DNA from: Spirosoma panaciterrae DSM 21099
Lineage (GTDB): Bacteria; Bacteroidota; Bacteroidia; Cytophagales; Spirosomataceae
Assembly (NCBI RefSeq): GCF_000374025.1
Contig: NZ_KB893199.1
Coordinates: forward strand, 1 to 63,147
DNA length: 63,147 nucleotides
Reading direction: 5' to 3'
Below the pieces are notes generated by a model. The model had not been told where the DNA came from, ran no database searches, and saw nothing but the letters and a program-made list of their open reading frames with translations. Position 1 is the stretch's first letter; each line of letters opens with the position of its first letter. A program made the position numbers and the translations under genes. Below, in pieces: positions 23,625-31,670 of the stretch.

Positions 23625-26600
23625 TTAAAAGCCCTCCTGGCCTTTTTGAACGGGTGAAGAAAATTCATCGGAATAGCCATTGGCCAGGGTTACGGGTTTG
23701 TCCAGCGTCTCGGCCGTCAGCACATCGAGCTGGCGGGTGATCACGTCTTGATTGCCATTTTTCCAGCTTTTCTCGCTGTACTTACCCATTACCTTCCAGC
23801 GGCTGCCGATCGTTAGATCCGTCAGGCTAATGCGGATTTCGTCGATAAAGCATTTGACATTGTATTGCACGGTGGTCAGATTGTTGGTTTCGGTAACCTG
23901 AAGCGAGAATTCAACCTTGGGGCCCGTAGCCAGCGGATGGATTTTAAAATCCTTATTAACCAGACCTGTATAGGTCTTTTGCTCCAGATGCTCTTCCGGC
24001 GTCTCCATCGCCTTCTCCAGGGAGATGCCGGTTTTCTCGCTCAGCAGATCATAGTTGATCACCAGCGCATTCGTGTTCTGATATTCCCCGCCTTTTCGGG
24101 AGAAATACGTCTTGCCGTTTTTGCCCAGGTAATACTTCTGCTGCTGGATGTAGGTGCTTAAGGTCTGCTCCGAATGGGGTTTTTCACTGGACTGCTTGCG
24201 CAGGTTTTCTGCGTACGGCCGGTGCACATTGCCCATACGCAGGTACAGGATCCGGACGGGCTTGTCGAAGGTGATCGTTTCTTGTTTACCTGCCGATGAG
24301 GTGATTTTAGCTTGTAGGCTGGTTTCGATTTTATAATCCCAACCCTCAGTAATATCCCCCCGTCCAAGTAAATACTCCAGCATGCCCCAGAAGCCCGTCA
24401 GTACGTCGGATTCGTGCATTTGCGACTTCATTTCCTGAATCAGATGCCGGCCGTAGTTCCAGAATTCAGTCCGGCTCATCGGCCATTGGATACTGGTGGC
24501 CAGCACGTCATAAATGGCTAGCAAACAGACGATATTCTGAAATGTGCGGGTTTCATACGGGATTTCCCGCTTCTCCAGATCGTGAAAAAACTCGTCACTC
24601 ACCAGCCGGAAGGTTTCACTAAACTCTTTCTCGAGTTTGGGGCGAAGGGGTAGCAGTTCACTTAAAAGGCCATTAAGGCCTGCCTGTTCCCACTGCCGGA
24701 GCTGGCTGTAGTTTTTAATTTCCTCGGGCGTAAAGGGATCATCCTTCCGATTATTGAATTCAAATACCAGACTACGGCTCAGAACCGCTCCGTCATCGCC
24801 GGTGGCCAGGTACTGCCCGACAATGATGGGGGTGCAGTTGACACTTTGCTCTTCGGTCTGGTATTTGTTGTCCTTACTTTGCCGGGAACGTCCCTCATTA
24901 TCCCAGGCGGCTTTAAAGGCGGTCGGCACAAAGGATTCTACCCGGTTGACATCAAACTCGTTGAACACAAACGGACAATTGCGGTAGCGGGCCAAGGCCG
25001 TCCAGAAGGCGGCCAGCGTCGGCTGAGCGCCCAGGTTCATGGGTTTCATCAGATCACCATTGGCATCTTTCCCGGAAAAAAAGACGTACAATAGACTTTC
25101 GGCATAGGTCGATTTCCCCGAGTCTTTAGGGCCGTAGAAATACATCAGGGGGATTTTGGCAATCTTTTTAACGATGTCCTTGAACAGGGTGGCCACCACG
25201 AACGTAACGCCGACCATAGCCCGGTCTCCATACACTAGTCGAAGCTGCTCACCCCACTGCCGAAAGGTCACTTCCGTTGTTCGCCAGCTTAAGTAACGGT
25301 CGTGCTTATACGCATCATCTTCCTGCCGATAACTATGATGGGTCGGGGAGAGCGATGGTGAATAGAACGTCTGGTTGTTTACCTCGACGATGCCGTGTTC
25401 ATTGAACTTCTCCAGATGTCCATTGAATACCACGTTACTGAAGGCAAAGAACCCTTCCGGTTGCCAGCCCAGTGTTCGGATCGGAAAAGCGGTTGGTGTT
25501 TTGGCCAAAAGCTTATTGACGATGCGCTTGAGGTGCTTCCGCTCAAAATCCTCTTCGACCGTATAGTAGCCCAGATCGGTCAGGGTTTGTTCGAAGGAGG
25601 TCATACCCGTTAGCACCTTCGAATCCAGTTCGGCATATTCCTTTCGGAATCCATTGTTGAATTCGACCAGTCGCCGGACGTGTCCCTGCTCCTTAATCAG
25701 ATACAGCGGGGTGATCACGAAGTTGGTAATGGGCGAGGTCGAAATGCCATTGTAACCAGGGAAATAGTAGCCCGTTTTGTCGGGTTGTTCGGTATTGATG
25801 TGCTCGGCAAATCCCCAGTAATAATAGTCTTTCACGTTCACCCACTCGGGCATTTTGTCCGGATCGTTTTCCTCCGAGGATTCCCCTTTTTTGGCCTTAC
25901 GGGCCGTTTCGATGGATTTACGAAGCGTCCGCTTGTTCCAGGCGAACTGTTTGCTGAGCCGTTCGATGTAGGCATCGACGTAGGTATCATCCCGGACGCT
26001 GGCCACGATGCTGATGAGCTGCTTCTGGGCCAGTACTTCATCGTCCACTTCTTCCTGATTCAGCCAGCGAGTGGCCAGATCCATCAGCCCATCGACGGCT
26101 TCCTGCTTGATGATACCGGTCAGGTCCAGTTTGCCAAACCGTTTGAACAGCTTCCCTTTTTCCTCCGGCAGTTTACAGGCCGGGCCGTCTACCGGCTGGC
26201 TCTGTTCCGCCAGTTGGGTTTGGTCGCCGGGCTGAAGCATTAAAAACGATTGCACCCACGAATCGGCATCGACCTTTGCCAGTTTGCCTTCTTCAGCGCC
26301 TTCGGGTTGAGGGAGCCGGAACACCCGAACGCGCAGGCCTGCACGGAGTAATTTTTCGGTATCCTTTTCGAGTGCTTTTTGCCCCGATTCGTTCGGGTCC
26401 ACGTCATAAATCAGCGTAATCAGGTCGCAATGATCAACCAGCCATTTTAACTGAGGATCGGTTAGGGCTGACCCCTGTTTACCCAGCGTGTTAATGATCG
26501 AAGCCCGGTGCAGGGCAATCACATCGAAGGGGCCTTCGGTCAGGGTGACCGTCCGGGTCCTCAGAATTTCGGTCAGGGCCCGGTTCATGCCAAAAAAGAG

Positions 26601-27092
26601 TTCTTCCTTCTTGAAGAGGATGGTGTTGGCCGTATTGAGGTACTTGGGAAGCTCCTGGCCTTCCTTGTTTGTCTGCACCCCGACACTGCGCCCCGAAAAA
26701 CCCGATACCCGCCGATCGGCATTGTAGATGGGCAGCATGACCCGGCTGTTGAACACGTCGTAATGCCGGTTGTTGTGATCGCGGCAGGCTCCGATGGCTA
26801 CCGCCTGATCGAAGGCCTCCAGCTTTTTGACGGCATCGGTTAGAAAGCGCCAGTTTTCGGGGGCATAGCCTACGTTCCAGGCATTGATCTGGTCGGCGTT
26901 AAGCCCCCGTTTGCCATGCAGATACTGCGTAGCAGGGTGCTCGGGTAAGGGTAACACATCCTCCATCAGGTGCCGGTGGTAGCGCTCGGCCACCAGAAAA
27001 TTAAGTTCGTATAAGTCGTTGAGACTGTCATAGTCGTTTTCCGAAGAATCGGGATTTAGGTCTGGTACTGGATTCATACTCGACAGTATCAT
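23625..27092 (-). CDS. primase-helicase: DnaG-type Toprim plus P-loop ATPase
   Basis: 1155 aa; MNPVPDL at 27077 is a second possible start. The N-terminal third is a DnaG-type core: LYELNFLVAERYHRHLMED, FSGRSVG, then the Toprim motifs TLTEGPFDVIALHR (about residue 184) and LIYDVDPNESGQKAL (about 231). The C-terminal part has a Walker A in YFYGPKDSGKSTYAESLLY (about 650) and a Walker B in FVFNEFD (about 707), a helicase-like or D5-type ATPase. It lacks its own zinc finger, which is encoded by the overlapping 27028-27366 ORF. It would start phage replication. Confidence 0.88.
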   Translation of the reverse strand: MILSSMNPVPDLNPDSSENDYDSLNDLYELNFLVAERYHRHLMEDVLPLPEHPATQYLHGKRGLNADQINAWNVGYAPENWRFLTDAVKKLEAFDQAVAIGACRDHNNRHYDVFNSRVMLPIYNADRRVSGFSGRSVGVQTNKEGQELPKYLNTANTILFKKEELFFGMNRALTEILRTRTVTLTEGPFDVIALHRASIINTLGKQGSALTDPQLKWLVDHCDLITLIYDVDPNESGQKALEKDTEKLLRAGLRVRVFRLPQPEGAEEGKLAKVDADSWVQSFLMLQPGDQTQLAEQSQPVDGPACKLPEEKGKLFKRFGKLDLTGIIKQEAVDGLMDLATRWLNQEEVDDEVLAQKQLISIVASVRDDTYVDAYIERLSKQFAWNKRTLRKSIETARKAKKGESSEENDPDKMPEWVNVKDYYYWGFAEHINTEQPDKTGYYFPGYNGISTSPITNFVITPLYLIKEQGHVRRLVEFNNGFRKEYAELDSKVLTGMTSFEQTLTDLGYYTVEEDFERKHLKRIVNKLLAKTPTAFPIRTLGWQPEGFFAFSNVVFNGHLEKFNEHGIVEVNNQTFYSPSLSPTHHSYRQEDDAYKHDRYLSWRTTEVTFRQWGEQLRLVYGDRAMVGVTFVVATLFKDIVKKIAKIPLMYFYGPKDSGKSTYAESLLYVFFSGKDANGDLMKPMNLGAQPTLAAFWTALARYRNCPFVFNEFDVNRVESFVPTAFKAAWDNEGRSRQSKDNKYQTEEQSVNCTPIIVGQYLATGDDGAVLSRSLVFEFNNRKDDPFTPEEIKNYSQLRQWEQAGLNGLLSELLPLRPKLEKEFSETFRLVSDEFFHDLEKREIPYETRTFQNIVCLLAIYDVLATSIQWPMSRTEFWNYGRHLIQEMKSQMHESDVLTGFWGMLEYLLGRGDITEGWDYKIETSLQAKITSSAGKQETITFDKPVRILYLRMGNVHRPYAENLRKQSSEKPHSEQTLSTYIQQQKYYLGKNGKTYFSRKGGEYQNTNALVINYDLLSEKTGISLEKAMETPEEHLEQKTYTGLVNKDFKIHPLATGPKVEFSLQVTETNNLTTVQYNVKCFIDEIRISLTDLTIGSRWKVMGKYSEKSWKNGNQDVITRQLDVLTAETLDKPVTLANGYSDEFSSPVQKGQEGF

Positions 27093-27366
27093 TAAGTCGG
27101 CCGGCTAGAAATTCGACGGCTTCCGGGAAATCAAGATTTTTAAATTTTTGGACAAACGCCAGTGCATCACCTGCTTCACCGCAGCCAAAGCACTTGTAGA
27201 TCTGCTTGAGGGGATCTACGTTGAAGGAGGGGGTCTTTTCGTTGTGGAAGGGGCAGCACCCCAGGTATTTGCTGCCCGCTTTTTTGAGCGGAACGTGAAA
27301 GGCCTGAATCAGATCAATGAGGTCGGTTCGGTCTTTGACCCGCTGGACATACTCAGCTCTGATCAT
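27028..27366 (-). CDS. CHC2 zinc-finger domain of DnaG primase, as separate ORF
   Basis: 112 aa. CCPFHNEKTPSFNVDP and YKCFGCGEAGDALAF give the CHC2 metal site (C38, H41, C59, C62) found at the start of DnaG primases. The frame ends at TGA 27030-27028, while the Toprim ORF begins 65 nt earlier in another frame. The two together make a whole primase. The start overlaps the end of the 27353-27727 gene. Separate translation with reinitiation, or a +1 frameshift, would give the complete enzyme. Confidence 0.88.
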   Translation of the reverse strand: MIRAEYVQRVKDRTDLIDLIQAFHVPLKKAGSKYLGCCPFHNEKTPSFNVDPLKQIYKCFGCGEAGDALAFVQKFKNLDFPEAVEFLAGRLNDTVEYESSTRPKSRFFGKRL

Positions 27367-27727
27367 GGGGCTTATCGGCTTGCATGAACTGGTTGATCTC
27401 CGTTTTTAGCTCATCCTGGGCGAGCATAATGATGCCCATCAGGTTGCCCAGGTGAAGGGCTTTTCGGCCACTGGAAGCCGGAAATCGGTTAGGATGCATC
27501 AGTAGTAGCAGTTGCTCCCGGAATTTATCCAGTAACCGCTGGGCTGTCATCAGATCAACCAGCACGTCGGTATGGGCTTCCTCCAGACTTTCCTCGCCCG
27601 TCAGGTAACTGGTTATACCCAGGGGTTGGCCGTTCAAATAGGCCAGTAAAATGCGTTCAAGTGTCATGTCCGGTCTTTTGTTTTGGGGGAATTGGGCCCC
27701 TTGGGAACTAGTTTGCGTGGTTCTCAT
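27353..27727 (-). CDS. unknown protein upstream of primase
   Basis: 124 aa from ATG 27727 (MRTTQTSSQGAQFPQNKRPD); M at 27667 (MTLERILLAYLNGQPLGITS) is also possible. Mostly helical, with a long central helix pair (LVDLMTAQRLLDKFREQLLL). It overlaps the zinc-finger gene by 14 nt, so it is coupled to primase expression. No family is recognised. Confidence 0.55.
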   Translation of the reverse strand: MRTTQTSSQGAQFPQNKRPDMTLERILLAYLNGQPLGITSYLTGEESLEEAHTDVLVDLMTAQRLLDKFREQLLLLMHPNRFPASSGRKALHLGNLMGIIMLAQDELKTEINQFMQADKPHDQS

Positions 27728-27775
27728 GCTGATTTCGTAGGTTTGCACCTTGGCGCATTCTTCAATCAGGCATGC

Positions 27776-27789
27776 GTTAATCTTAGATG
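27776..27789 (-). repeat. GTTAATCTTAGATG repeat, copy 1
   Basis: Minus strand CATCTAAGATTAAC, about 50 nt before the 27727 start. The same 14-mer is at 28631-28644 right before another start codon. Confidence 0.5.
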
Positions 27790-27798
27790 ATTTTTATT

Positions 27799-27830
27799 CA
27801 GCCCGACCGCCCTGCGGCCGGGCTGTTTTA
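27799..27830 (+). terminator. CAGCCCG hairpin with plus-strand T-run
   Basis: CAGCCCGACCGC (27799-27810) pairs with GCGGCCGGGCTG (27814-27825) with one mismatch, followed by TTTTATTA. As at 2140, the T-run points along the plus strand although the genes run on the minus strand. Confidence 0.6.
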
Positions 27831-28205
27831 TTAGTCATTACAGCCGTAGCGGGTTTGCAGCAATCGCCAGATGGTATCGGCAATCTGGCGTAACTCCCGT
27901 TGCTGAACCTGGGCCAGATAGAATTCGCTTAGCGGCAGCTGAGAGAGGGCCACCTGATCGAAATAGTGCTTATGGGCATACTCCAGCTGGTCGGCCGCTT
28001 TTGCCAGGGTGAGGTCATCGAGTTCTGATAACTGATCGGTTTTGTAGCGGGTAACAATGTCCTCGATCTGGCTACGGGGCGTAGTTGGCTGCATGAGGGA
28101 TGCGGTTTGAGTGACTGTCCAAACGGAGAGAATGGCTGTGCCTATCAGTAGGATGGCTGCAAGTATGAGTAGTACCGGCAGATGGGTTAAGACGATTTTT
28201 TCCAT
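27831..28205 (-). CDS. unknown single-pass membrane protein
   Basis: 124 aa. It starts with a hydrophobic helix (LTHLPVLLILAAILLIGTAI). The rest is soluble and helical (DLTLAKAADQLEYAHKHYFD) and ends in YGCND. Its start overlaps the preceding gene by 19 nt. It may be a membrane anchor of a phage complex, without evidence for which one. Confidence 0.55.
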   Translation of the reverse strand: MEKIVLTHLPVLLILAAILLIGTAILSVWTVTQTASLMQPTTPRSQIEDIVTRYKTDQLSELDDLTLAKAADQLEYAHKHYFDQVALSQLPLSEFYLAQVQQRELRQIADTIWRLLQTRYGCND

Positions 28206-28630
28206 GTCCAGAAAGCATTAAGGGTGGTAAACTGTAGGGATGTGTAGTTCTCTACAACGTGCGAGACATCCAGCAGGGCCTGATAGAGATGCTGGGCGGA
28301 TACGTCAAAAAATGGACTGGTTTTATCCCGGATCAACTGGTATTTCTGCATAGCCAGGTAGTCGCTTAGCCTGCGTTGCTGGTCGGCATTCATGGCAATC
28401 GTGCCGGGTTCGGTCGGAACCAGAAAGCTGATCACCATCAGGTCATAGACTTTGCCCGAGGAGGGATCGATCACGCCACCGTAGAGTTGCTTGTCGATGA
28501 GTCGGCGCACCAGCGGCAGCGCATCGGCCGCTTCATGTTCGTAGGTGACGGCGACATCCCGGAACGTATTGGCCGGAGTCGAATGGGCGGGTTGGCCCGC
28601 TGGTCGAATGGGGAATCGGAACAGGTTCAT
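28187..28630 (-). CDS. unknown protein
   Basis: 147 aa; start MNLFRFPIRPAGQPAHSTPA. Middle region with DLMVISFLVPTEPGTIAMNA and a helical end. The start is directly preceded by the 14-mer CATCTAAGATTAAC on the minus strand. No family is recognised. Confidence 0.55.
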   Translation of the reverse strand: MNLFRFPIRPAGQPAHSTPANTFRDVAVTYEHEAADALPLVRRLIDKQLYGGVIDPSSGKVYDLMVISFLVPTEPGTIAMNADQQRRLSDYLAMQKYQLIRDKTSPFFDVSAQHLYQALLDVSHVVENYTSLQFTTLNAFWTWKKSS

Positions 28631-28644
28631 GTTAATCTTAGATG
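28631..28644 (-). repeat. GTTAATCTTAGATG repeat, copy 2
   Basis: Touches the ATG at 28630. It may be a translation-initiation leader shared with the gene near 27727. Confidence 0.5.
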
Positions 28645-28670
28645 TATTTGAAAAAAATGGGAATGCGTTG

Positions 28671-28997
28671 TTAGTGAGGGGTTATTAACTTCTGGCGCTT
28701 CATGACTTTGGCCAGATCGACTTTCGGCGGCCGGATTCGTTCCATGATCTGAACGGCTTTGGCCATCACCTGCAGACGGGCGCGTCCGGCCTGTACCCGT
28801 TGAAGCAGCAGTACGCCGGCTGCTCCCCCGAACAGGGGATCTTCCTGGGCTAGGGCATCGGCCATTTCGACAAAACTCCTGAATTCCTTATACGCTACTT
28901 TGTACCGCTCATGCCAGTATTCTACCGTTAGTTGGCGCTCATCAACCGCTGGGGCAAAACCCCCGGTAGGGGTTTGTTTTTGGGGTACCTGTCCCAT
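28671..28997 (-). CDS. small unknown protein, first gene of the replication operon
   Basis: 108 aa. Helical and basic (YWHERYKVAYKEFRSFVEMA; GVLLLQRVQAGRARLQVMAK). It is divergent from the XRE gene and would be the first gene repressed by it, a place where phages keep Cro-like, excision or replication starters. No such domain can be assigned. Confidence 0.55.
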   Translation of the reverse strand: MGQVPQKQTPTGGFAPAVDERQLTVEYWHERYKVAYKEFRSFVEMADALAQEDPLFGGAAGVLLLQRVQAGRARLQVMAKAVQIMERIRPPKVDLAKVMKRQKLITPH

Positions 28998-29001
28998 ACT
29001 T

Positions 29002-29046
29002 TTACATGTAATGTTTGTCTTGTCAAAAATAACATTACAAATGTAA
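29002..29046. promoter_or_regulatory. divergent operator of the XRE repressor
   Basis: TTACATGTAATGTT (29002-29015) and AACATTACAAATGTAA (29031-29046) form a large near-perfect inverted repeat around 15 nt. It includes TTACATGTAA, itself a palindrome. It lies between the start codons at 28997 and 29094. AACATTACAA also occurs at 2794-2803 in the BRO-N/RHH operator region. Confidence 0.7.
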
Positions 29047-29093
29047 TAATTGAATTATAACTTTTAAGAAAAAGTAATAAATAATTTATACAA

Positions 29094-29429
29094 ATGGGTT
29101 CGTTTGCGTCTAGGCTGAAAGAACTTAGGAAGAGTAAAGGGCTGAGCCAGGAGGAATTAGCCGAAAAAGTTGGCGTCAAAAGTGGGAAGCAAACCATCTC
29201 CAACTGGGAGAACGAAAAAACTGAGCCAACCCTGAGCGACATCCGTAAAGTTGCTGAAGCGCTGGAAACGACCTTGTCGTATTTGATTGAAGGGGTAGAG
29301 CCCGCTGTTGCCGTAGGTGAACCAAGGGCAGGGTACATCAGTGTACCGATGGAGGAGTTCATTGATCTTCAGCGCCGGGTTATCAAGCAGATGGACGAGG
29401 AGCGGGATAAAGCCGGGAATGATAAGTGA
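29094..29429 (+). CDS. XRE-family phage repressor-like protein
   Basis: 111 aa. Residues 6-65 are a Cro/C1-type HTH: SRLKELRKSKGLSQEELAEK, VGVKSGKQTISNWENEKTEP. A short C-terminal helix (EFIDLQRRVIKQMDEERDKA) could dimerise. It lacks a LexA-type protease domain, so induction would need an antirepressor such as the BRO-N protein. It probably holds the divergent replication operon silent. It is the last gene before the attachment site. Confidence 0.88.
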   Translation: MGSFASRLKELRKSKGLSQEELAEKVGVKSGKQTISNWENEKTEPTLSDIRKVAEALETTLSYLIEGVEPAVAVGEPRAGYISVPMEEFIDLQRRVIKQMDEERDKAGNDK

Positions 29430-29613
29430 AGCAACGCCCTTTCCAGCGTGAAGGGATTCTTGAAGCTTTAGGACATGCAGAACCCGCAAAGGTTCCGCTA
29501 TATATATAGGTATAAAAAATTGCTGCTTGATCACCTAAGCATGGCAAAAGGGACTTGCCACAGCAGCAAGCGAAAAATGCGTTTACGGGCCTTTTTAGGG
29601 CATTCGGTTGGTT

Positions 29614-29634
29614 GTTCAAATCCCTCCGTCTCCA
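29614..29634 (+). other. attachment site: 3' end of a tmRNA or tRNA gene
   Basis: GTTCAAATCCCTCCGTCTCC followed by A is a T-loop (TTCAAAT) plus the 3' acceptor strand CGTCTCC and A73. The upstream half of the T-stem (ggttg) does not pair with CCCTC, and no acceptor partner (GGAGACG or GGGGACG) precedes it. It is therefore only a 3' fragment, as left at one edge of an element integrated in such a gene. A73 with U70 suits ssrA (tmRNA) better than tRNA-Ser, but both are possible. Confidence 0.65.
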
Positions 29635-29635
29635 C

Positions 29636-29670
29636 AAACCCCAAAAACAGTTTGTTTTTGGGGTTTTTTA
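29636..29670 (+). terminator. terminator of the tmRNA/tRNA gene
   Basis: AAACCCCAAAAAC-agttt-GTTTTTGGGGTTT (13-bp perfect stem), then TTTA. It directly follows the RNA gene's 3' end. Confidence 0.92.
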
Positions 29671-30193
29671 TGGAGTAAACTTTAGCCCTCATTTATTGCT
29701 GTTACCTCAATCGATACAGAGCCGTATCCATAAAAGCAGTTTTGCTGCAACGTAGTAAAAACAGATCGACCTTATGCCAGGTGATAGTCCGCTGTCTGGA
29801 AATCGACAGGGTATTTTTTCTAGTGAATTAGGGAATTAGTAGGCGTAAAGAAATCAGTGGCCTCAGAGAGTTATCTGACTGATTTACTGAATTTGCATGA
29901 CTATATGTAAATGCAATAGATAATAATGCGATATCAATCCGGGAAAATGTACAATCGAATGGCTTCTGTGTAAGGAAATAGTATTCTGGTCGGCGTATCA
30001 TGACGTATTTGGTAGCTCGAAGGGTTGTTCAAAAAGTGACGTTTTAAAATCAAACAGACACCCTGAATCGTATAAATTTAAAAACTGTTTCTGCATAAAT
30101 TGATGCATAGTTTCCTGTTTTTTATCAGCAGGCAGGTATAAAAGTTACGTTTTGAAGTTTGTATATAAATTCTTCTGAAATGAATTTGGTTTT

Positions 30194-30222
30194 TTCGCAA
30201 ATAGACTCACTATATTTGCGAA
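30194..30222 (+). promoter_or_regulatory. promoter with overlapping palindrome
   Basis: TTCGCAAATA (30194-30203) and TATTTGCGAA (30213-30222) are perfect inverted arms. TATATTTG (30211-30218), a Bacteroidota -7 box, lies inside. Binding of a protein to the palindrome would block the promoter of the gene at 30256. Confidence 0.6.
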
Positions 30223-30255
30223 CGGACAATACGAAGACAATAAATAGATTATCGA

Positions 30256-30741
30256 ATGAAAGCTAAACAAATTCGATTCTTCTCTCTCGACGAGAACAGC
30301 GAGGCTAAAAAAACAAAAAAGAAGAGTGCAGTAAAATCTGCGCCGGTCACAGGATATATTTCCCCGGCGGGTAAGGTTGTTTTTCCGAATAAATCGGCTG
30401 TCCAATTAGGCATCGATACGGAGAATAATCGATTTAAAGTTGGCACTCAGGATGGCAAGCGGAAAATCAAATCGCTTTACCTGATTCCCGATACAGGCGA
30501 AGGCGAAGAAGCGTTTACTCTGGAAAAAGCTGCTAAAAGTTATAGCCTTTCTCTGCCATTTATTCTTCAGAAGGGAGGAATCGATTTTGGTGAGACAAAG
30601 TATACGTTTTCAGTAAAACCTTTTGATTATGAGGAAGGTGTGACTGGCTATGAACTAAAACTGGCTAACCAGAATCCAAAGCCTGAATATACCGGCAAAC
30701 CTCGTGGACGGAAACGTCAAAATCCAGTTGCTGACGAATAG
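30256..30741 (+). CDS. unknown basic protein
   Basis: 161 aa. A lysine-rich N terminus (SEAKKTKKKSAVKSAPVTGY) is followed by a compact beta domain (GYISPAGKVVFPNKSAVQLG, KVGTQDGKRKIKSLYLI, TKYTFSVKPFDYEEGVTGY) and a basic tail ending RGRKRQNPVADE. The profile suggests a nucleic-acid-binding protein. It stands alone between an operator-like palindrome and a strong terminator. I do not recognise a named family. Confidence 0.7.
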   Translation: MKAKQIRFFSLDENSEAKKTKKKSAVKSAPVTGYISPAGKVVFPNKSAVQLGIDTENNRFKVGTQDGKRKIKSLYLIPDTGEGEEAFTLEKAAKSYSLSLPFILQKGGIDFGETKYTFSVKPFDYEEGVTGYELKLANQNPKPEYTGKPRGRKRQNPVADE

Positions 30742-30794
30742 TCAGACGAATTGGCCTGAATGGCTTAGCGTATCCAGGCTCTATTTAGCATATA

Positions 30795-30824
30795 AAAAAG
30801 CGGACACATCGTCCGCTTTTTTAC
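30795..30824 (+). terminator. intrinsic terminator
   Basis: AAAAAGCGGAC-acatc-GTCCGCTTTTTT, perfect stem with T-run. Confidence 0.93.
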
Positions 30825-30994
30825 TAACCGGGCAGTTAAAAAAATAGCGGCCAGGCTCACGATGTATCAGGAAATAAAGCAGGATCAACGTTTTATTTTT
30901 GTTGTATCGTTGGCAGAATACGGCCCATCAGGAATGTGTTGAGATGACGCCTGTTTCCTGGAAAACAACCTGACAATTGATGCGTTTTTGATGT

Positions 30995-31621
30995 ATGACT
31001 CGCCATGAACTTGATGAACTTATCCAGCAGGGAGAACACAGCCGATTGGAATTTAAACGGCAGTTATCCTCAGCAGCACAAATTGCCCGAACCCTCGCTG
31101 CGTTTGCGAATACATCCGGAGGTACGTTATTAATTGGTGTAGCCGATACCGGAAAACTAATAGGGGTTTCATCGGAATTTCGGGAAATTGCTACCCTTGA
31201 AGAAGCTACGGATCGGTTTATTGAACCTGCCTTGAGCGTTAGTTATAAAACGTTGGCACCCGATGGTCGTATCGTGCTCATTGTTACGATTTTAGAAAGT
31301 GATGAAAAGCCACATTACGTCATTCAGGATAAAACAAAACGAACCATTTATGTACGTGCCAAAGATAAGTCCGTTCCGACGAATCAATTGATTCACGTTT
31401 CTCTACCGGCTGATGCCGAATTACTTCAGTCGCCCACCGTACGAACGTTACGTCAGTATTTACGGAAGAACGAACACATAACCGCCGACCGTTTTGCTAA
31501 ACTGGTTAATATTTCGTCGTATCGGGCCAGTAAATTACTGCGTCAATTAGCGGATCGCGGATTCCTGTTACTTGTTGATAAATCGAGGCCGGTTCGGTAT
31601 GTGTTGAAACAGGGAGAATAA
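30995..31621 (+). CDS. AlbA_2 (Schlafen-like) domain regulator
   Basis: 208 aa. Residues about 10-135 are the AlbA_2 nucleic-acid-binding domain: EHSRLEFKRQLSSAAQIART, AAFANTSGGTLLIGVADTGK. The end is a winged helix (DRFAKLVNISSYRASKLLRQ, LADRGFLLLVDKSRPVRYVL). Proteins of this layout are commonly annotated as predicted transcriptional regulators with an ATP-binding domain. Target unknown; it lies 50 nt before hemF on the same strand and may be co-transcribed. Confidence 0.85.
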   Translation: MTRHELDELIQQGEHSRLEFKRQLSSAAQIARTLAAFANTSGGTLLIGVADTGKLIGVSSEFREIATLEEATDRFIEPALSVSYKTLAPDGRIVLIVTILESDEKPHYVIQDKTKRTIYVRAKDKSVPTNQLIHVSLPADAELLQSPTVRTLRQYLRKNEHITADRFAKLVNISSYRASKLLRQLADRGFLLLVDKSRPVRYVLKQGE

Positions 31622-31670
31622 TTTAGGCAACCTGTGGGCTCATACGCTGGTCTTAGCGAACTTTGCCACT

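Larger units (their letters stand above)
29430..30255. other. attachment-site region and AT-rich flank
   Basis: 826 nt without a convincing gene; a 67-codon plus ORF at 29475 runs through the att site and terminator and is rejected. Contents: phage flank, tRNA-like 3' fragment, terminator, then AT-rich chromosome with two similar words, AAAAAGTGACGTTTTAAAAT (near 30029) and AAAAGTTACGTTTTGAAG (near 30139). Confidence 0.6.

Noticed and set aside
25680..26243. 187-codon plus ORF
   Set aside because: It is antisense to the Toprim/ATPase gene, which has clear motifs; the ORF is a shadow.
29540..29634. complete tRNA-Ser gene
   Set aside because: The upstream half has no matching acceptor strand, D-arm or anticodon arm; only the 3' fragment pairs with itself in part.
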